From contig NZ_CP081294.1 in the NCBI RefSeq assembly GCF_019711315.1, positions 558,001-622,000 of the forward strand: 64,000 nt of DNA. The letters are read 5' to 3'. The position numbers and the translations under genes were made by a program. The notes below the pieces were generated by a model. That model was not told where the DNA came from. It ran no database searches and worked only from the letters and a program-made list of their open reading frames with translations. Positions 10,601 to 18,326 of this stretch are shown one piece after another (the first letter of the stretch is position 1; every line of letters begins with the position of its first letter). The DNA is from Qipengyuania gelatinilytica. GTDB lineage: Bacteria; Pseudomonadota; Alphaproteobacteria; Sphingomonadales; Sphingomonadaceae.

Positions 10601-10646
10601 TGGAATAGACCTTCGGCTGGCTTGCGACCCTGCCTTCTTCAGCCAC
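7620..10646 (-). CDS. addB: AddB, second nuclease subunit of AddAB
   Basis: This 1008-aa protein is the alphaproteobacterial AddB partner: an inactive-helicase-like N-terminal half, 'AGLNEGVWP' in the middle, and a C-terminal PD-(D/E)xK nuclease with 'GRADRIDRL' and 'LGIIDYKTGKPP' near residue 890. In AddAB the two nucleases cut opposite strands. It sits between murU (8-bp overlap at its 5' end) and addA (GTGA overlap at its 3' end). The exact start is uncertain; 'MAEEGRVASQPKVYSIAAHRG' may begin a few codons later. Confidence 0.94.
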   Translation of the reverse strand: MAEEGRVASQPKVYSIAAHRGFADALVAGLVPRYSDPELGLSKLTLLLPSSRARRTVSEAFIRHAGEEGRAGLLMPRMAVVGDLDLDEALGPLLDPLGTSDIPPAIDPQRRMFALARLIAEEMGDEAPRGATLLRLARETGATMDRLLVEDVGPEQLRDEKVAGIFPDLSGHWQDSIRLFANVQAHWLAWLGSEGMLDAAARRNRLFDKARKAWKANPPKTPVVAAGVTSAAPALAKLLRVVSELPQGALILPDFYLTMDEDVWDELGRAGAAPTPEDTAFARDDAVTHPQYHLKLLLNRMSVRREEVQPWHRKGMTAAPPERSHAISALFLPPEASKAWVELKPEKRRLSGVRIMQSANREEEAQAIALLVRKALSEPEKRVAVVTPDRPLARRVVHHLARWNIVADDSAGRPLSHTPAGRAFLLAAEVMAEGARAVPLMALLGHPLADGGMERGRWLRRLRVLERALRGPRLAPGLEPARAEIDRIAEKRPEMAEWWAVAEKAVLPLVEVDRDTPAGLAAMIDTLASSAEALCGEQLWAQEDGRTLAGFVEEFRLHAREAGFTVAPRDIAQVLADAMEERAVRPPYGGHARVQVLGLLEARMNRADLVICAGLNEGVWPARGSVDALLAPPVLRTLGVPGGDFRIGLSAHDLAGAMGAPEVVLSRSERDEGGPAIPSRFLLRVQALLGDLLRNYEDHETIALARAMTRAEAAPDYPRPMPNPGPQQRNVDISATALDRLLGDPYQFFAQKIMGLSDLDELDADPNPLWQGNVAHEILERWHKAKTDDPAARIAPIMEQVLDEENADALVRGLWQPRLQKALEWIEETVNAYSGREVLAVEVKGSMHFDDVFVHGRADRIDRLEDGSLGIIDYKTGKPPTAKMVEQGYALQLGILGLIAEDNGFKDITGEPGGYEYWSLGRAKDDNPHGFGYVDIPLKVGKKQTGLLPEDFLPTTRKKLTEAIDRYIKGDAPFTARANPDYPAYDTYDQLMRLEEWLPRQADEGGAS

Positions 10647-11361
10647 CCGTCAACGCCTCCTCGGTCGGCTTGATATGTTGCGGCGTGCCGACCTCGTACC
10701 ACATGCCGGTAAAGGCGACGCCGAACAGGCGATCCTCCTCGATCGCGCGATCCCACAGGATGTTGGTGGAGAATTTCCCGTCGGGCGCATCGCGCAGCAA
10801 CCGGTGCGACACCAGCTGGATGCCGGTGTAGATAAAGGGCGCGATCCGGTCGGGCTTCTTGCGCGACAGCCGCCCTGCACCATTCATGTAGAAATCGCCC
10901 GTCCCGTCAAAATTCCGCGCGCGGGCGTGCGTCACGACCAGCAGCAGCGCATCCATTTTGTCAGGATCCCAGGCAGCCGACAGGTCGGCAAAGGCATTGC
11001 GCGGCCCGTCGAGCCAGATGCTGTCGGCATTGCAGGCGAAGAACGGATCGGGAAGCAGCCCTGCTCCCACCGCCTTGGTCATGCCGCCGCCGGTTTCCAG
11101 CAGTTCCTCGCGCTCGTCGGAGAAGGTGACGGAGGGCATCTTGCGCGGCTTCAAGTGCGCTTCGATGCTCTCGGCAAGGTAGTGGACATTGACCACTGCC
11201 TTTTCGATGCCGGCATCCTCGACCCGATCGAGGGCGCGGTCGATCAGCGGCTTGCCTGCCACACGCACCATCGGCTTGGGCATGGTCGCGGTGAGCGGTC
11301 GCATGCGTTTGCCGAGGCCTGCCGCCATCAGCATGGCGGTATCCGAAACGAGTTTGCTCAC
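10639..11361 (-). CDS. murU: MurNAc-1-phosphate uridylyltransferase-like nucleotidyltransferase
   Basis: The 240-aa protein starts with the sugar-nucleotidyltransferase signature 'AMLMAAGLGKRMRPLT' followed by 'PKPMVRVAGKPLIDRAL', and has 'ACNADSIWLDG' as the metal-site region. With the adjacent anomeric kinase it forms the AmgK-MurU peptidoglycan recycling route, which makes UDP-MurNAc directly and bypasses fosfomycin-sensitive MurA. GTG 11361 overlaps the amgK stop as GTGA; the upstream in-frame stretch lies inside amgK. The specificity is inferred from context and similarity. Confidence 0.85.
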   Translation of the reverse strand: MSKLVSDTAMLMAAGLGKRMRPLTATMPKPMVRVAGKPLIDRALDRVEDAGIEKAVVNVHYLAESIEAHLKPRKMPSVTFSDEREELLETGGGMTKAVGAGLLPDPFFACNADSIWLDGPRNAFADLSAAWDPDKMDALLLVVTHARARNFDGTGDFYMNGAGRLSRKKPDRIAPFIYTGIQLVSHRLLRDAPDGKFSTNILWDRAIEEDRLFGVAFTGMWYEVGTPQHIKPTEEALTGG

Positions 11362-12344
11362 GCGATCTCTCCGCCGTGGGCATCGCGCAGGTCCTGCGGG
11401 ATATTGGCATCGAACCAGGCGGCAACCGGCGCCATCGCCTCGTGAGCAAGGTCGCGCTCCATCGCCTTCCAGACGCGCGGAATCATGCCGAGATAGCGGG
11501 GCTTGCCGTCGCGCTTGTAGAGGCGCGTGAAGATGCCGACGATCTTGGCATTTCGCTGCGCACCGAGCCGCGCATAGTCCGCCTCGAAATGCTCGCCGGG
11601 ATCGGCGGCGGCGCGATAGCGGCACAGCATGTCGTGCTCGAGCTGCTCCGACACATCGCGGCGCGCGTCCTGCAGCAGGCTCACAAGGTCATAGGCAGGA
11701 TGGCCGACCAGTGCGTCCTGGAAATCGATCAGCCCCTGCTCGCCTGCCAGCTTGCCCGGTTCGAGCAGCATGATGTTTTCCGCATGATAATCACGCAGAA
11801 CGGTCACGCCCGGGTTCTGGCGCGGGAGCATGGGAGAAAGCGCCTCTTCCCATGCGGCGGTCCAGCCTGCTTCATCGACCGACAGGCCGGCGGCAGGACA
11901 ATACCATTCGGTGAACAACGCCGCTTCGCGCTGGTAGACCGCCATATCATAGGGTTCGAACGGGCCCGGCGGCAGCTGGTGGAGCTGCACAAGCGCGTCG
12001 ATCGCCTGCGCGTAGGTATCGTGTTCGTCGCCCGGATGGTCGTCGATCCATTCCTTCATCCGCTGGTCGCCGAAATCCTCGGTCAGCACCCAGCCATTCG
12101 CCGCGTCTTCCAGCAGGATCGCAGGGCCGCGCATGCCCTGTTCTTCCAGCCAATGGGCCACGTGAAGGAAGGGTGCGGGATCTTCATGCGGCGGCGGTGC
12201 ATGCATCAGCATTGCCGTGTGGCCACCCATCCTGAGACGAAAATAGCGGCGGAAGCTCGCATCGCCCACCAGCGGCGCGATTTCCGCGCCTTCCCATTCG
12301 GTGTCGCCAAGAAAATCGTGAATGCCGTCGGGTAGTGCGCTCAT
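11358..12344 (-). CDS. amgK: Anomeric MurNAc/GlcNAc kinase, aminoglycoside phosphotransferase fold
   Basis: This 328-aa kinase of the APH/choline-kinase fold has the catalytic loop 'VLRDYHAENIMLL' with Asp and Asn near residue 190 and the metal-binding 'GLIDFQDALVGHPAYDL'. AmgK phosphorylates the anomeric hydroxyl of MurNAc for the following MurU step. ATG 12344 overlaps the tsaE stop (ATGA) and the 3' end overlaps murU (GTGA), so tsaE-amgK-murU are translationally coupled. Confidence 0.85.
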   Translation of the reverse strand: MSALPDGIHDFLGDTEWEGAEIAPLVGDASFRRYFRLRMGGHTAMLMHAPPPHEDPAPFLHVAHWLEEQGMRGPAILLEDAANGWVLTEDFGDQRMKEWIDDHPGDEHDTYAQAIDALVQLHQLPPGPFEPYDMAVYQREAALFTEWYCPAAGLSVDEAGWTAAWEEALSPMLPRQNPGVTVLRDYHAENIMLLEPGKLAGEQGLIDFQDALVGHPAYDLVSLLQDARRDVSEQLEHDMLCRYRAAADPGEHFEADYARLGAQRNAKIVGIFTRLYKRDGKPRYLGMIPRVWKAMERDLAHEAMAPVAAWFDANIPQDLRDAHGGEIA

Positions 12345-12778
12345 GGGATGCGGCTTTGCCAAGCCTCGCCCGGCTTCACAATGGCCCTTCGTCCATCGCC
12401 CACCGTTTCGAGCGTAATTGCAAGGCAACCCGGCTCATGCTCGAAGCCGCCCGCATGATCGGGCCACTCGGCCAGCAGCGCCGCACCCTCGCGATAATCG
12501 TCGAGCCCGATTTCCATCGCTTCGGACGGGTCCTCCAGCCGGTAGAAATCGGCATGCACCAGCGGCACGCGCAGGTGGTCGTAGGTCTCGATGATCGTGA
12601 AGGTGGGCGAGGGCACTTCACCCTCGTGGCCTAGTGCCCTGATGATGGCGCGCACAAGCGTCGTCTTGCCGGCGCCCAGCCCGCCGGTGAGCGCCACGAC
12701 GTCGCCCGGCTGCAACCGCTCCGCAATCAGTGCACCGAAGGCTTCCATCGCATCGAGATCGGGAAGGTCGCGGGTCAC
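12341..12778 (-). CDS. tsaE: TsaE, ATPase for tRNA t6A37 synthesis
   Basis: The 145-aa protein carries Walker A 'LTGGLGAGKTTLVRAI' near residues 29-44, 'SPTFTIIETY' and 'VHADFYRL', all TsaE hallmarks. TsaE powers the TsaBD threonylcarbamoyl transferase that modifies A37 of ANN-decoding tRNAs. Start and stop overlap divL and amgK by 4 bp each. The family length is about 150 aa, so the gene is complete. Confidence 0.95.
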   Translation of the reverse strand: MTRDLPDLDAMEAFGALIAERLQPGDVVALTGGLGAGKTTLVRAIIRALGHEGEVPSPTFTIIETYDHLRVPLVHADFYRLEDPSEAMEIGLDDYREGAALLAEWPDHAGGFEHEPGCLAITLETVGDGRRAIVKPGEAWQSRIP

Positions 12779-15117
12779 GGCAGGGTAATCGTTGCCGTTG
12801 TCCCGGCATTCTTCCGGCTCTGGATGTCGAGCGCCCCGCCATGTGCTTCGACCAGCTGCCGCGCGAGCGGGATGCCAAGGCCCTGGCGCCGTTCGATCCC
12901 CTTGCCGTCCGCGCTCATGCGGATGCCTTCAAGAGCGCGGGCAAGTTCGTGCTGGCTCATGCCCTGCCCATTATCCGAGATGACGATGCGGTTCTGGCCG
13001 CGGCGTTTGGCGATATCGATCAGGATGCGTCCGCCGCGCGGCGTATTGGCGATGGCATTGTCGAGGAGGTGACCGATCGCGCGCTGCAATTGCTGGCGGT
13101 CGGCCTCGATAACATTGCTGGCATTGCCTTTCACATCGAGCGTGAGCCCGCCTTCGACGATGCGATCCTCGCGCTTGCGGACGATCTGTTCGATGAAGGG
13201 GATCATCTCCAGTTTCGACTTGCGCAGCGGCATCAGGCCCGCCTCTGACTGCGAGAGATCGAGGACGTTCTCAACCTGCGCGGTAAGCTTGCCCACCGAC
13301 ATGGTGATGGCCTGCACATACTCCTTTGCCTGCGGAGAGAGGTCGCCGGCGATGCCTTGCGAGAGCAGTTCGGCAAATCCACCAATGGACGTCAGAGGTG
13401 TGCGAAATTCGTAAGACATGTTGGCGAGGAAGCGGGTCATCACCGCGTCTGCCTCTTCCAGCGCGCGGTTGCGTTCGCGAAGCGCCTCTTCCGCCTGCTG
13501 CGACGCCGTAACGTCAAGTACGGTGATCAGGCCGTTGCCATCGGGCAGCGGAACGCCTGCATAGTCGAGCGTGCGGCCGTCGGCGAGCGCGATGCGGCCA
13601 CGACGGTTCTTGCGGTCGAGCGTGGCGGAGCGGATCGTCTGACCGATTTCGGATATCTGTTTCGGGTCGGCGAGCTGTTTCGAGATCGCCTCGAGCAGCT
13701 GTTCGGCCTGCGGATGCCCGTCCAGTTCCTCGCCCTCGAGTCCCCAGGCGACTGGAAAGCCGCGGTTCCACAGTTCGAGGTGCCCGTCCGGCGCAAAAAC
13801 CGCGAGCGCTTCGAACAGGCTGTCGAAGGTCGCGGTACGCGTACGCAGCAGCGTGTCTCGCGTGGCCGAAAGGGCCAGCTGTTCGGTCTGGTCCTCCGCG
13901 ATCAGGACGAGACCGCCATCGGGGAGCGGCTGCGCGACGAGGCGCAAATGCGTGCTGTCGGGCAGCGGCCAGGCGACTTCCTCGGGCTCGTCCATCTGGA
14001 ACCATTCGCCCAGCTCCTTGCGCCAGGCAGGGAAGTCGCGGACTTCGGGAATGCGGCCGTTTTCGCGCGCAACCATCAGCATCTGCTCGAAGGTCGTGCG
14101 CTCGTTGACCACACCCGGCGGCAGCGAAAAGACGCGGTGGAACGGCTGGTTCGCAAAGGTCATCCGGTGCTGCGCATCGAACTGGGCCACGCCGATCGAA
14201 AGCTGGTCGAGCATAGAGCGCTGCGCTTCGCGAAAGGCGCGGAATTCGCGCGCCTGCTCTTCCATTTCCTCGATATCGACCGCGTAGCCGGCGATACCCT
14301 CACCCACCAGAGGCAGGTCGGTGACGCGGATCGTGCGCCGGGCGTTGTTGATCGTGGCCGAGAGAATACGCTCGATCGGCTGGCGGCGATCTGCCGATTG
14401 CTGCGCGACCTGCGCCGCACTGCGCCCGCCGACCTTTTCGACAAGCTCGATCTGTTCGGCGACGACCTGATCCGCGCTCTTCGCGCCGACTGCCTCGACA
14501 TAGGCCTTGTTGACCAACCGTAGCTGCATGTCGGCACCGCGGAACCACATGGGCATCGGCGCAGCCTCGATCAGGCCGACCAGTGCGCCGAAATCGTCAC
14601 GCGCACGCGCTGCTTCCTCGCCAAGGCGGGCGAGTTCGTCATCGGTTTCGGTGAAATCGAAGACCCAGATCAGCGCCGCGCCGCTGGGCGAGACTGCCGG
14701 ATCGGCCAGCGCGCCGCGCAGGGCAAGCGACTTGCGCGAACCCGGCGGCCGCAGGGCCAGCTTGAAGGGCTTGGCGCTTTTCTGCGTGCGCCTGACCAGC
14801 GTTGAGAGTTCTTCGACCTGCTCTTCGGACAGGCCCCTGTCGTCCGTGCCGGCCAGTTCGCTCAGATATTCGGGGACCTTGTCCAGCCCGATCCAGCGGG
14901 CAAAGCGGTCGGGCGCCTCGATCCTTCCGTCCACGCGCACCAGCAACGGGATGGCGGGGCCTTCCTCGACCATGCGTGAGAGGCGGCGGGCAACCTTCTT
15001 GTGCGCCGCGGACGCCTGGCTGTCCCGGCTGGCCTTTATCATCAGCCACATCGCCGTGACGGTCCACAGCGCCAGCATCAGTCCGATGATAGGAAGGAGG
15101 ACGGGCGAAATTTCCAT
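12775..15117 (-). CDS. divL: DivL-like multi-PAS histidine-kinase homologue with Tyr at the phospho-acceptor site
   Basis: This 780-aa protein has an N-terminal transmembrane helix (about residues 5-26), a linker, three PAS-like regions (roughly 180-290, 305-415 and 430-535), a DHp domain and a C-terminal HATPase (N-box 'HLLDNAIANT', G1 'ISDNGQGMS', G2 'RQGLGIPLARQLV'). The H-box reads 'LANMSYEFRTPL': residue 569 is Tyr (TAC at 13413-13411) where kinases have His. Tyr at this position (Tyr550 in Caulobacter) defines DivL, which binds DivK~P and controls CckA-CtrA and cell polarity. The neighbours tsaE, amgK and ahcY match the divL locus as I recall it from other alphaproteobacteria. Confidence 0.9.
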   Translation of the reverse strand: MEISPVLLPIIGLMLALWTVTAMWLMIKASRDSQASAAHKKVARRLSRMVEEGPAIPLLVRVDGRIEAPDRFARWIGLDKVPEYLSELAGTDDRGLSEEQVEELSTLVRRTQKSAKPFKLALRPPGSRKSLALRGALADPAVSPSGAALIWVFDFTETDDELARLGEEAARARDDFGALVGLIEAAPMPMWFRGADMQLRLVNKAYVEAVGAKSADQVVAEQIELVEKVGGRSAAQVAQQSADRRQPIERILSATINNARRTIRVTDLPLVGEGIAGYAVDIEEMEEQAREFRAFREAQRSMLDQLSIGVAQFDAQHRMTFANQPFHRVFSLPPGVVNERTTFEQMLMVARENGRIPEVRDFPAWRKELGEWFQMDEPEEVAWPLPDSTHLRLVAQPLPDGGLVLIAEDQTEQLALSATRDTLLRTRTATFDSLFEALAVFAPDGHLELWNRGFPVAWGLEGEELDGHPQAEQLLEAISKQLADPKQISEIGQTIRSATLDRKNRRGRIALADGRTLDYAGVPLPDGNGLITVLDVTASQQAEEALRERNRALEEADAVMTRFLANMSYEFRTPLTSIGGFAELLSQGIAGDLSPQAKEYVQAITMSVGKLTAQVENVLDLSQSEAGLMPLRKSKLEMIPFIEQIVRKREDRIVEGGLTLDVKGNASNVIEADRQQLQRAIGHLLDNAIANTPRGGRILIDIAKRRGQNRIVISDNGQGMSQHELARALEGIRMSADGKGIERRQGLGIPLARQLVEAHGGALDIQSRKNAGTTATITLP

Positions 15118-15162
15118 TACCTGCCAGCTATTAGGCTAGCGGCGTGGATGCAACGTGAAGAT

Positions 15163-15199
15163 TCGGGCGCGCGGCGCAAAATATGCGCAGCGCGCCCGA
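15163..15199 (-). terminator. Hairpin after ahcY
   Basis: Arms TCGGGCGCG and CGCGCCCGA enclose a second small stem (GGCGC / TGCGC region). It begins 6 nt after the ahcY stop on the minus strand. The 3' flank (AATCTTC) is only weakly T-rich, and divL begins 45 nt later, so partial read-through into divL is possible. Confidence 0.5.
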
Positions 15200-15204
15200 T
15201 TGTC

Positions 15205-16614
15205 TTAGTAGCGGTAGTGTTCCGGCTTGAACGGACCTTCGACCGGCACGCCGATATAGTCGGCCTGTTCCTTGCTCAGCTTGGTCAGCTTGACGCCCAG
15301 CTTGTCGAGGTGGAGCGCGGCGACCTTTTCGTCGAGCTGCTTGGGCAGGACGTAGACGTCGTTCTCGTAGCCATCGGTGTTTTCCCAGAGCTCGATTTGC
15401 GCCAGCACCTGGTTGGTGAAGGAGCAGCTCATCACGAAGCTGGGATGGCCGGTGGCACAGGCGAGGTTCACGAGACGCCCCTTGGCCAGCACGATGATTT
15501 CCTTGCCATCGGGGAACTTCACGAGGTCGGTACCCGGCTTGAGTTCGGTCCACTCGTAATTGTCGAGCGCGGAAATCTGGATTTCGCTGTCGAAGTGGCC
15601 GATGTTGCACACGATGCTCATCGGCTTCATCGCCTTCATGTGTTCGGCAGTGATGACGTCTTCATTGCCGGTGGTGGTGACGAAGATGTCGGCGCGCTTT
15701 ACCGCATCTTCCATCGTCACGACCTCAAAGCCTTCCATCGCCGCCTGCAGCGCGCAGATCGGGTCGATTTCCGTCACGAGCACGCGGGCGCCGCCATTGC
15801 GCAGCGACTGGGCCGACCCCTTGCCGACATCGCCATAGCCGGCAACGCAGGCAACCTTACCCGAAAGCATCACGTCGGTCGCACGGCGGATCGCGTCGAC
15901 CAGTGACTCGCGGCAGCCATAGAGGTTGTCGAATTTCGACTTGGTCACGCTGTCGTTCACGTTGATCGCGGGGAACGGCAGCTTGCCCTGTTTGGCGAGG
16001 TGGTAGAGGCGGTGGACACCGGTGGTGGTTTCTTCCGACACGCCCTTGATCGCCTTCACCGACTTGGTGAGGTAGCCCGGCTTCTTCGCGACGAATTCCT
16101 TCAGCGCGCGCTGCATCTCGATTTCTTCGGCGTTCTGCGGCTCGGGCATTTCCTCGCCTGCCTCGATGCGCGCACCCCACAGGGCGAACATGGTCGCATC
16201 GCCGCCATCGTCGAGGATGAGGTTGGCGGTGCAATCGGGGTCTTCGTCGCTGGACCAGTCGAAGATCCGACCGACATAATCCCAGTATTCGGCGAGGCTT
16301 TCGCCCTTCACCGCGAAAACGGGAATGTTGTTGGCAGCCATGGCAGCAGCGGCGTGATCCTGAGTGGAGAAGATGTTGCAGGTCGCCCAGCGCACTTCGG
16401 CACCCAGAGCGGTCAGCGTTTCGATCAGGACCGCGGTCTGGATGGTCATGTGCAGCGAGCCGGTAATGCGCGCGCCCTTGAGCGGCTGGGCATCGCCATA
16501 TTCCTCGCGCGTGGCCATCAGGCCGGGCATTTCGGTCTCCGCGATACGGATTTCCTCGCGGCCGTAATCGGCCAGCGCAATGTCCTTGATGACGTAATCG
16601 GAGAATTCGGTCAC
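15205..16614 (-). CDS. ahcY: Adenosylhomocysteinase
   Basis: AhcY hydrolyses S-adenosylhomocysteine to adenosine and homocysteine, relieving inhibition of methyltransferases. The 469-aa protein has '[14 protein letters not shown]', the NAD-binding '[16 protein letters not shown]' near residue 260, and the C-terminal 'KPEHYRY' whose Lys/Tyr contact NAD of the neighbouring subunit. I chose GTG 16614 with AAGGA upstream because the protein then begins '[18 protein letters not shown]' as in relatives; a TTG/ATG further up (to 16653) would add 13 residues. Its position beside divL, whose pathway uses CcrM methylation, is a conserved neighbourhood. Confidence 0.97.
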   Translation of the reverse strand: MTEFSDYVIKDIALADYGREEIRIAETEMPGLMATREEYGDAQPLKGARITGSLHMTIQTAVLIETLTALGAEVRWATCNIFSTQDHAAAAMAANNIPVFAVKGESLAEYWDYVGRIFDWSSDEDPDCTANLILDDGGDATMFALWGARIEAGEEMPEPQNAEEIEMQRALKEFVAKKPGYLTKSVKAIKGVSEETTTGVHRLYHLAKQGKLPFPAINVNDSVTKSKFDNLYGCRESLVDAIRRATDVMLSGKVACVAGYGDVGKGSAQSLRNGGARVLVTEIDPICALQAAMEGFEVVTMEDAVKRADIFVTTTGNEDVITAEHMKAMKPMSIVCNIGHFDSEIQISALDNYEWTELKPGTDLVKFPDGKEIIVLAKGRLVNLACATGHPSFVMSCSFTNQVLAQIELWENTDGYENDVYVLPKQLDEKVAALHLDKLGVKLTKLSKEQADYIGVPVEGPFKPEHYRY

Positions 16615-16658
16615 GGGCAGTCCTTGATAATGCAGGAAAAATACGCCGCGCACGAAGA

Positions 16659-16746
16659 AGGGGCGGCACTGTCGAAGCGCCGCCCCTAGCCTTTCAGCGG
16701 AGGCAGAGCAACTGCCCCTCCGCTCTACCTCTTTCGATCCCGAAAG
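16659..16746 (-). other. Three consecutive hairpins in the ahcY 5' leader / upstream gene 3' end
   Basis: Read on the minus strand the order is CTTTCG-GGAT-CGAAAG (16746-16731), an 11-bp bulged stem AGCGGAGGGGCAG/CTGCCTCCGCT (16724-16696) and a perfect 9-bp stem AGGGGCGGC/GCCGCCCCT (16687-16659). They lie between the stop of the upstream secreted-protein gene and the ahcY start. They could be a terminator plus a leader structure. I see no match to the SAH riboswitch core that I can defend. Confidence 0.4.
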
Positions 16747-16749
16747 GCC

Positions 16750-17208
16750 TTAGCGCCGCGCCCAGCGACCCCCGCTGCGCGGTGCCGGTCCAAGCAACTC
16801 GTCGGCTGCCTGGGTAAGCACTGCCGGATCCTTCGTTTTCGAAAGGTCCTCGGTAATTTCCTTCAGCTCTGCACAGCCGAGCCACGGGTGACCCTGGCCG
16901 TACTGGTTGGCCATGCCAACGCTGATCCGATCGAGAGCGCGCTTGGCGCCCTTCTTGCCGTGGCGCGCGACAAGGCCGCTCTCGAGACGACGAGCAGCCT
17001 GGTTGAGCGCCGTGATGTGATTGGCCGAGAACTTGCGATACTGCGGCTGGAAGTCGTCCGACCCCATGCGGCAGCGAAGCGAGGTGACCATCAGCATAAT
17101 GTCGAGCTTGCGGACCTGTTCGTCCTGGCTCGCAGCGCTGGCAGTTGTCGGCGTCATGAGAAGAGCAGCGGCCGTCGCGGCGGCTGCCATGGTTTTCTTG
17201 AAATGCAT
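16750..17208 (-). CDS. Secreted protein of unknown function
   Basis: This 152-aa protein has a clear Sec signal peptide ('MHFKKTMAAAATAAALLMTP' then 'TTASA', cleavage about residue 26). The mature part is helical and basic, with Cys residues near 47 and 110 that could form a disulfide in the periplasm. I do not recognise a family. ATG 17208 has an AAGGG ribosome site. It is divergent from the peroxiredoxin gene across a 178-bp gap that holds the palindrome AACCGCGGTT (17298-17307). Confidence 0.7.
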   Translation of the reverse strand: MHFKKTMAAAATAAALLMTPTTASAASQDEQVRKLDIMLMVTSLRCRMGSDDFQPQYRKFSANHITALNQAARRLESGLVARHGKKGAKRALDRISVGMANQYGQGHPWLGCAELKEITEDLSKTKDPAVLTQAADELLGPAPRSGGRWARR

Positions 17209-17386
17209 GTCCCTTGGTCTCCCGTCGTGCGGACGTCCCGTGTCCACAACCAAGGTGTGCCTGCAGAATGTTTACCGGGTTTTAAAGGTGCGAAGTAAAC
17301 CGCGGTTAACCATCCACCGCACTTGCAAGCACGGCCTGTCGCACTAGATGCTCTGTGTGGATTTCAAGACACAGGAGTTTTAACAA

Positions 17387-17866
17387 ATGACAATTGCCGT
17401 AGGCGACCGCCTTCCCGACGTAAAACTGGTCAAGGCTACCGCCGAAGGCCCCGAGCAGGTCCAGTCTTCGGACTATTTCAAGGGCAAGACCGTTGCGCTT
17501 TTCTGCGTACCGGGGGCTTTCACCCCGACCTGCTCTGCGAAACACCTGCCCGGCTATGTCGAAAAGGCCGATGAATTGAAGGCCAAGGGCGTCGACGAGA
17601 TCGTCGCGACCGCCGTCAACGATGCCTTCGTGCTCGGTGCGTGGAACCAGGCAGCCGGCAGCCAGGACATCACCATGCTGGCCGACGGCAATGGCGAATT
17701 CGCGCAGGCCACCGGCCTCGATGCCGATTTCTCCGGCTTCGGCATGGGCCAGCGCGCCCAGCGCTACTCGATGCTGGTCGAAGACGGCGTGGTGAAGCAG
17801 CTCAATGTCGAAGCGCCGGGCGATTTCTCGGTCTCGAGTGCGGAGCACATGCTCGGCCAGATGTAA
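17387..17866 (+). CDS. Peroxiredoxin, Prx5 family
   Basis: The 159-aa protein matches the Prx5/redoxin group: 'KTVALFCVPGAFTPTCSAKH' contains the PxxxTxxC active site with the peroxidatic Cys near residue 48, and 'DAFVLGAW' and 'SGFGMGQRAQRYSMLVEDG' are family signatures. It reduces hydrogen peroxide and alkyl peroxides using glutathione/glutaredoxin or thioredoxin. CAGGAG lies 9 nt before ATG 17387, and a strong terminator follows, so it is probably monocistronic. Confidence 0.93.
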   Translation: MTIAVGDRLPDVKLVKATAEGPEQVQSSDYFKGKTVALFCVPGAFTPTCSAKHLPGYVEKADELKAKGVDEIVATAVNDAFVLGAWNQAAGSQDITMLADGNGEFAQATGLDADFSGFGMGQRAQRYSMLVEDGVVKQLNVEAPGDFSVSSAEHMLGQM

Positions 17867-17898
17867 TCCGGTTACCCGTCCCGTCTGAGGACAAACGC

Positions 17899-17940
17899 GC
17901 GCCCCGCCTTGCCACCCGGCACGGCGGGGCGCAGTCTTTT
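17899..17940 (+). terminator. Rho-independent terminator of the peroxiredoxin gene
   Basis: A perfect 10-bp stem GCGCCCCGCC / GGCGGGGCGC with a 14-nt loop is followed by AGTCTTTT. Confidence 0.75.
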
Positions 17941-17965
17941 GCGCGCACTTCGGGGAAACGTGACC

Positions 17966-18223
17966 ATGGAAGACAAGACCGCAGGCGATGACAAGTTCGG
18001 AATGCTGCTCGGCTGGAGGGCGGACCCTGCCGGCGAGAAGATCGCCTTGCTGATGCAGAGCACGAGCAAGGTCGTCGACAGCAACGAAGACGTGCGCGAG
18101 TTCCGCTATTTCCTCACCAAGCAGCAGGCGGTGCAGCTGGGGAATTATCTTTACGGTGTTGCGGGCGAGACTGCACCTACGCGTAAGAAGCGCGGGTTCT
18201 TTGCCAAGCTGTTCGGCGGGTAG
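17966..18223 (+). CDS. Small conserved-looking protein of unknown function
   Basis: The 85-aa product starts 'MEDKTAGDDKFGMLLGWRAD', has no signal peptide or membrane helix, and ends in a basic amphipathic tail 'KKRGFFAKLFGG' that could touch a membrane or nucleic acid. The codon use fits the neighbours. It follows the peroxiredoxin terminator and so probably has its own promoter in the short gap. The ATG at 17966 is weakly supported by GGGG ten bases upstream. Confidence 0.6.
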   Translation: MEDKTAGDDKFGMLLGWRADPAGEKIALLMQSTSKVVDSNEDVREFRYFLTKQQAVQLGNYLYGVAGETAPTRKKRGFFAKLFGG

Positions 18224-18291
18224 CTGACCGGCGACTTGTCGGTTCTTGGAAACCGGAAATTGTTCAAGGGCCCATGTGCCATGATGGCCGG

Positions 18292-18318
18292 GTGAGGAGA
18301 GGATCGTCCCCTCCTCAC
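18292..18318. terminator. Hairpin between convergent genes
   Basis: A perfect 8-bp stem GTGAGGAG / CTCCTCAC with an 11-nt loop lies between the convergent 85-aa protein gene and the outer-membrane protein gene. There is no strong T run on either side, so it may work as a weak bidirectional terminator. Confidence 0.4.
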
Positions 18319-18326
18319 TCATTCAG

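Noticed and set aside
16615..16749. SAH or SAM riboswitch before ahcY
   Set aside because: Hairpins are present, but I could not match the conserved core of any known SAM/SAH class by eye, so only the structures are reported.
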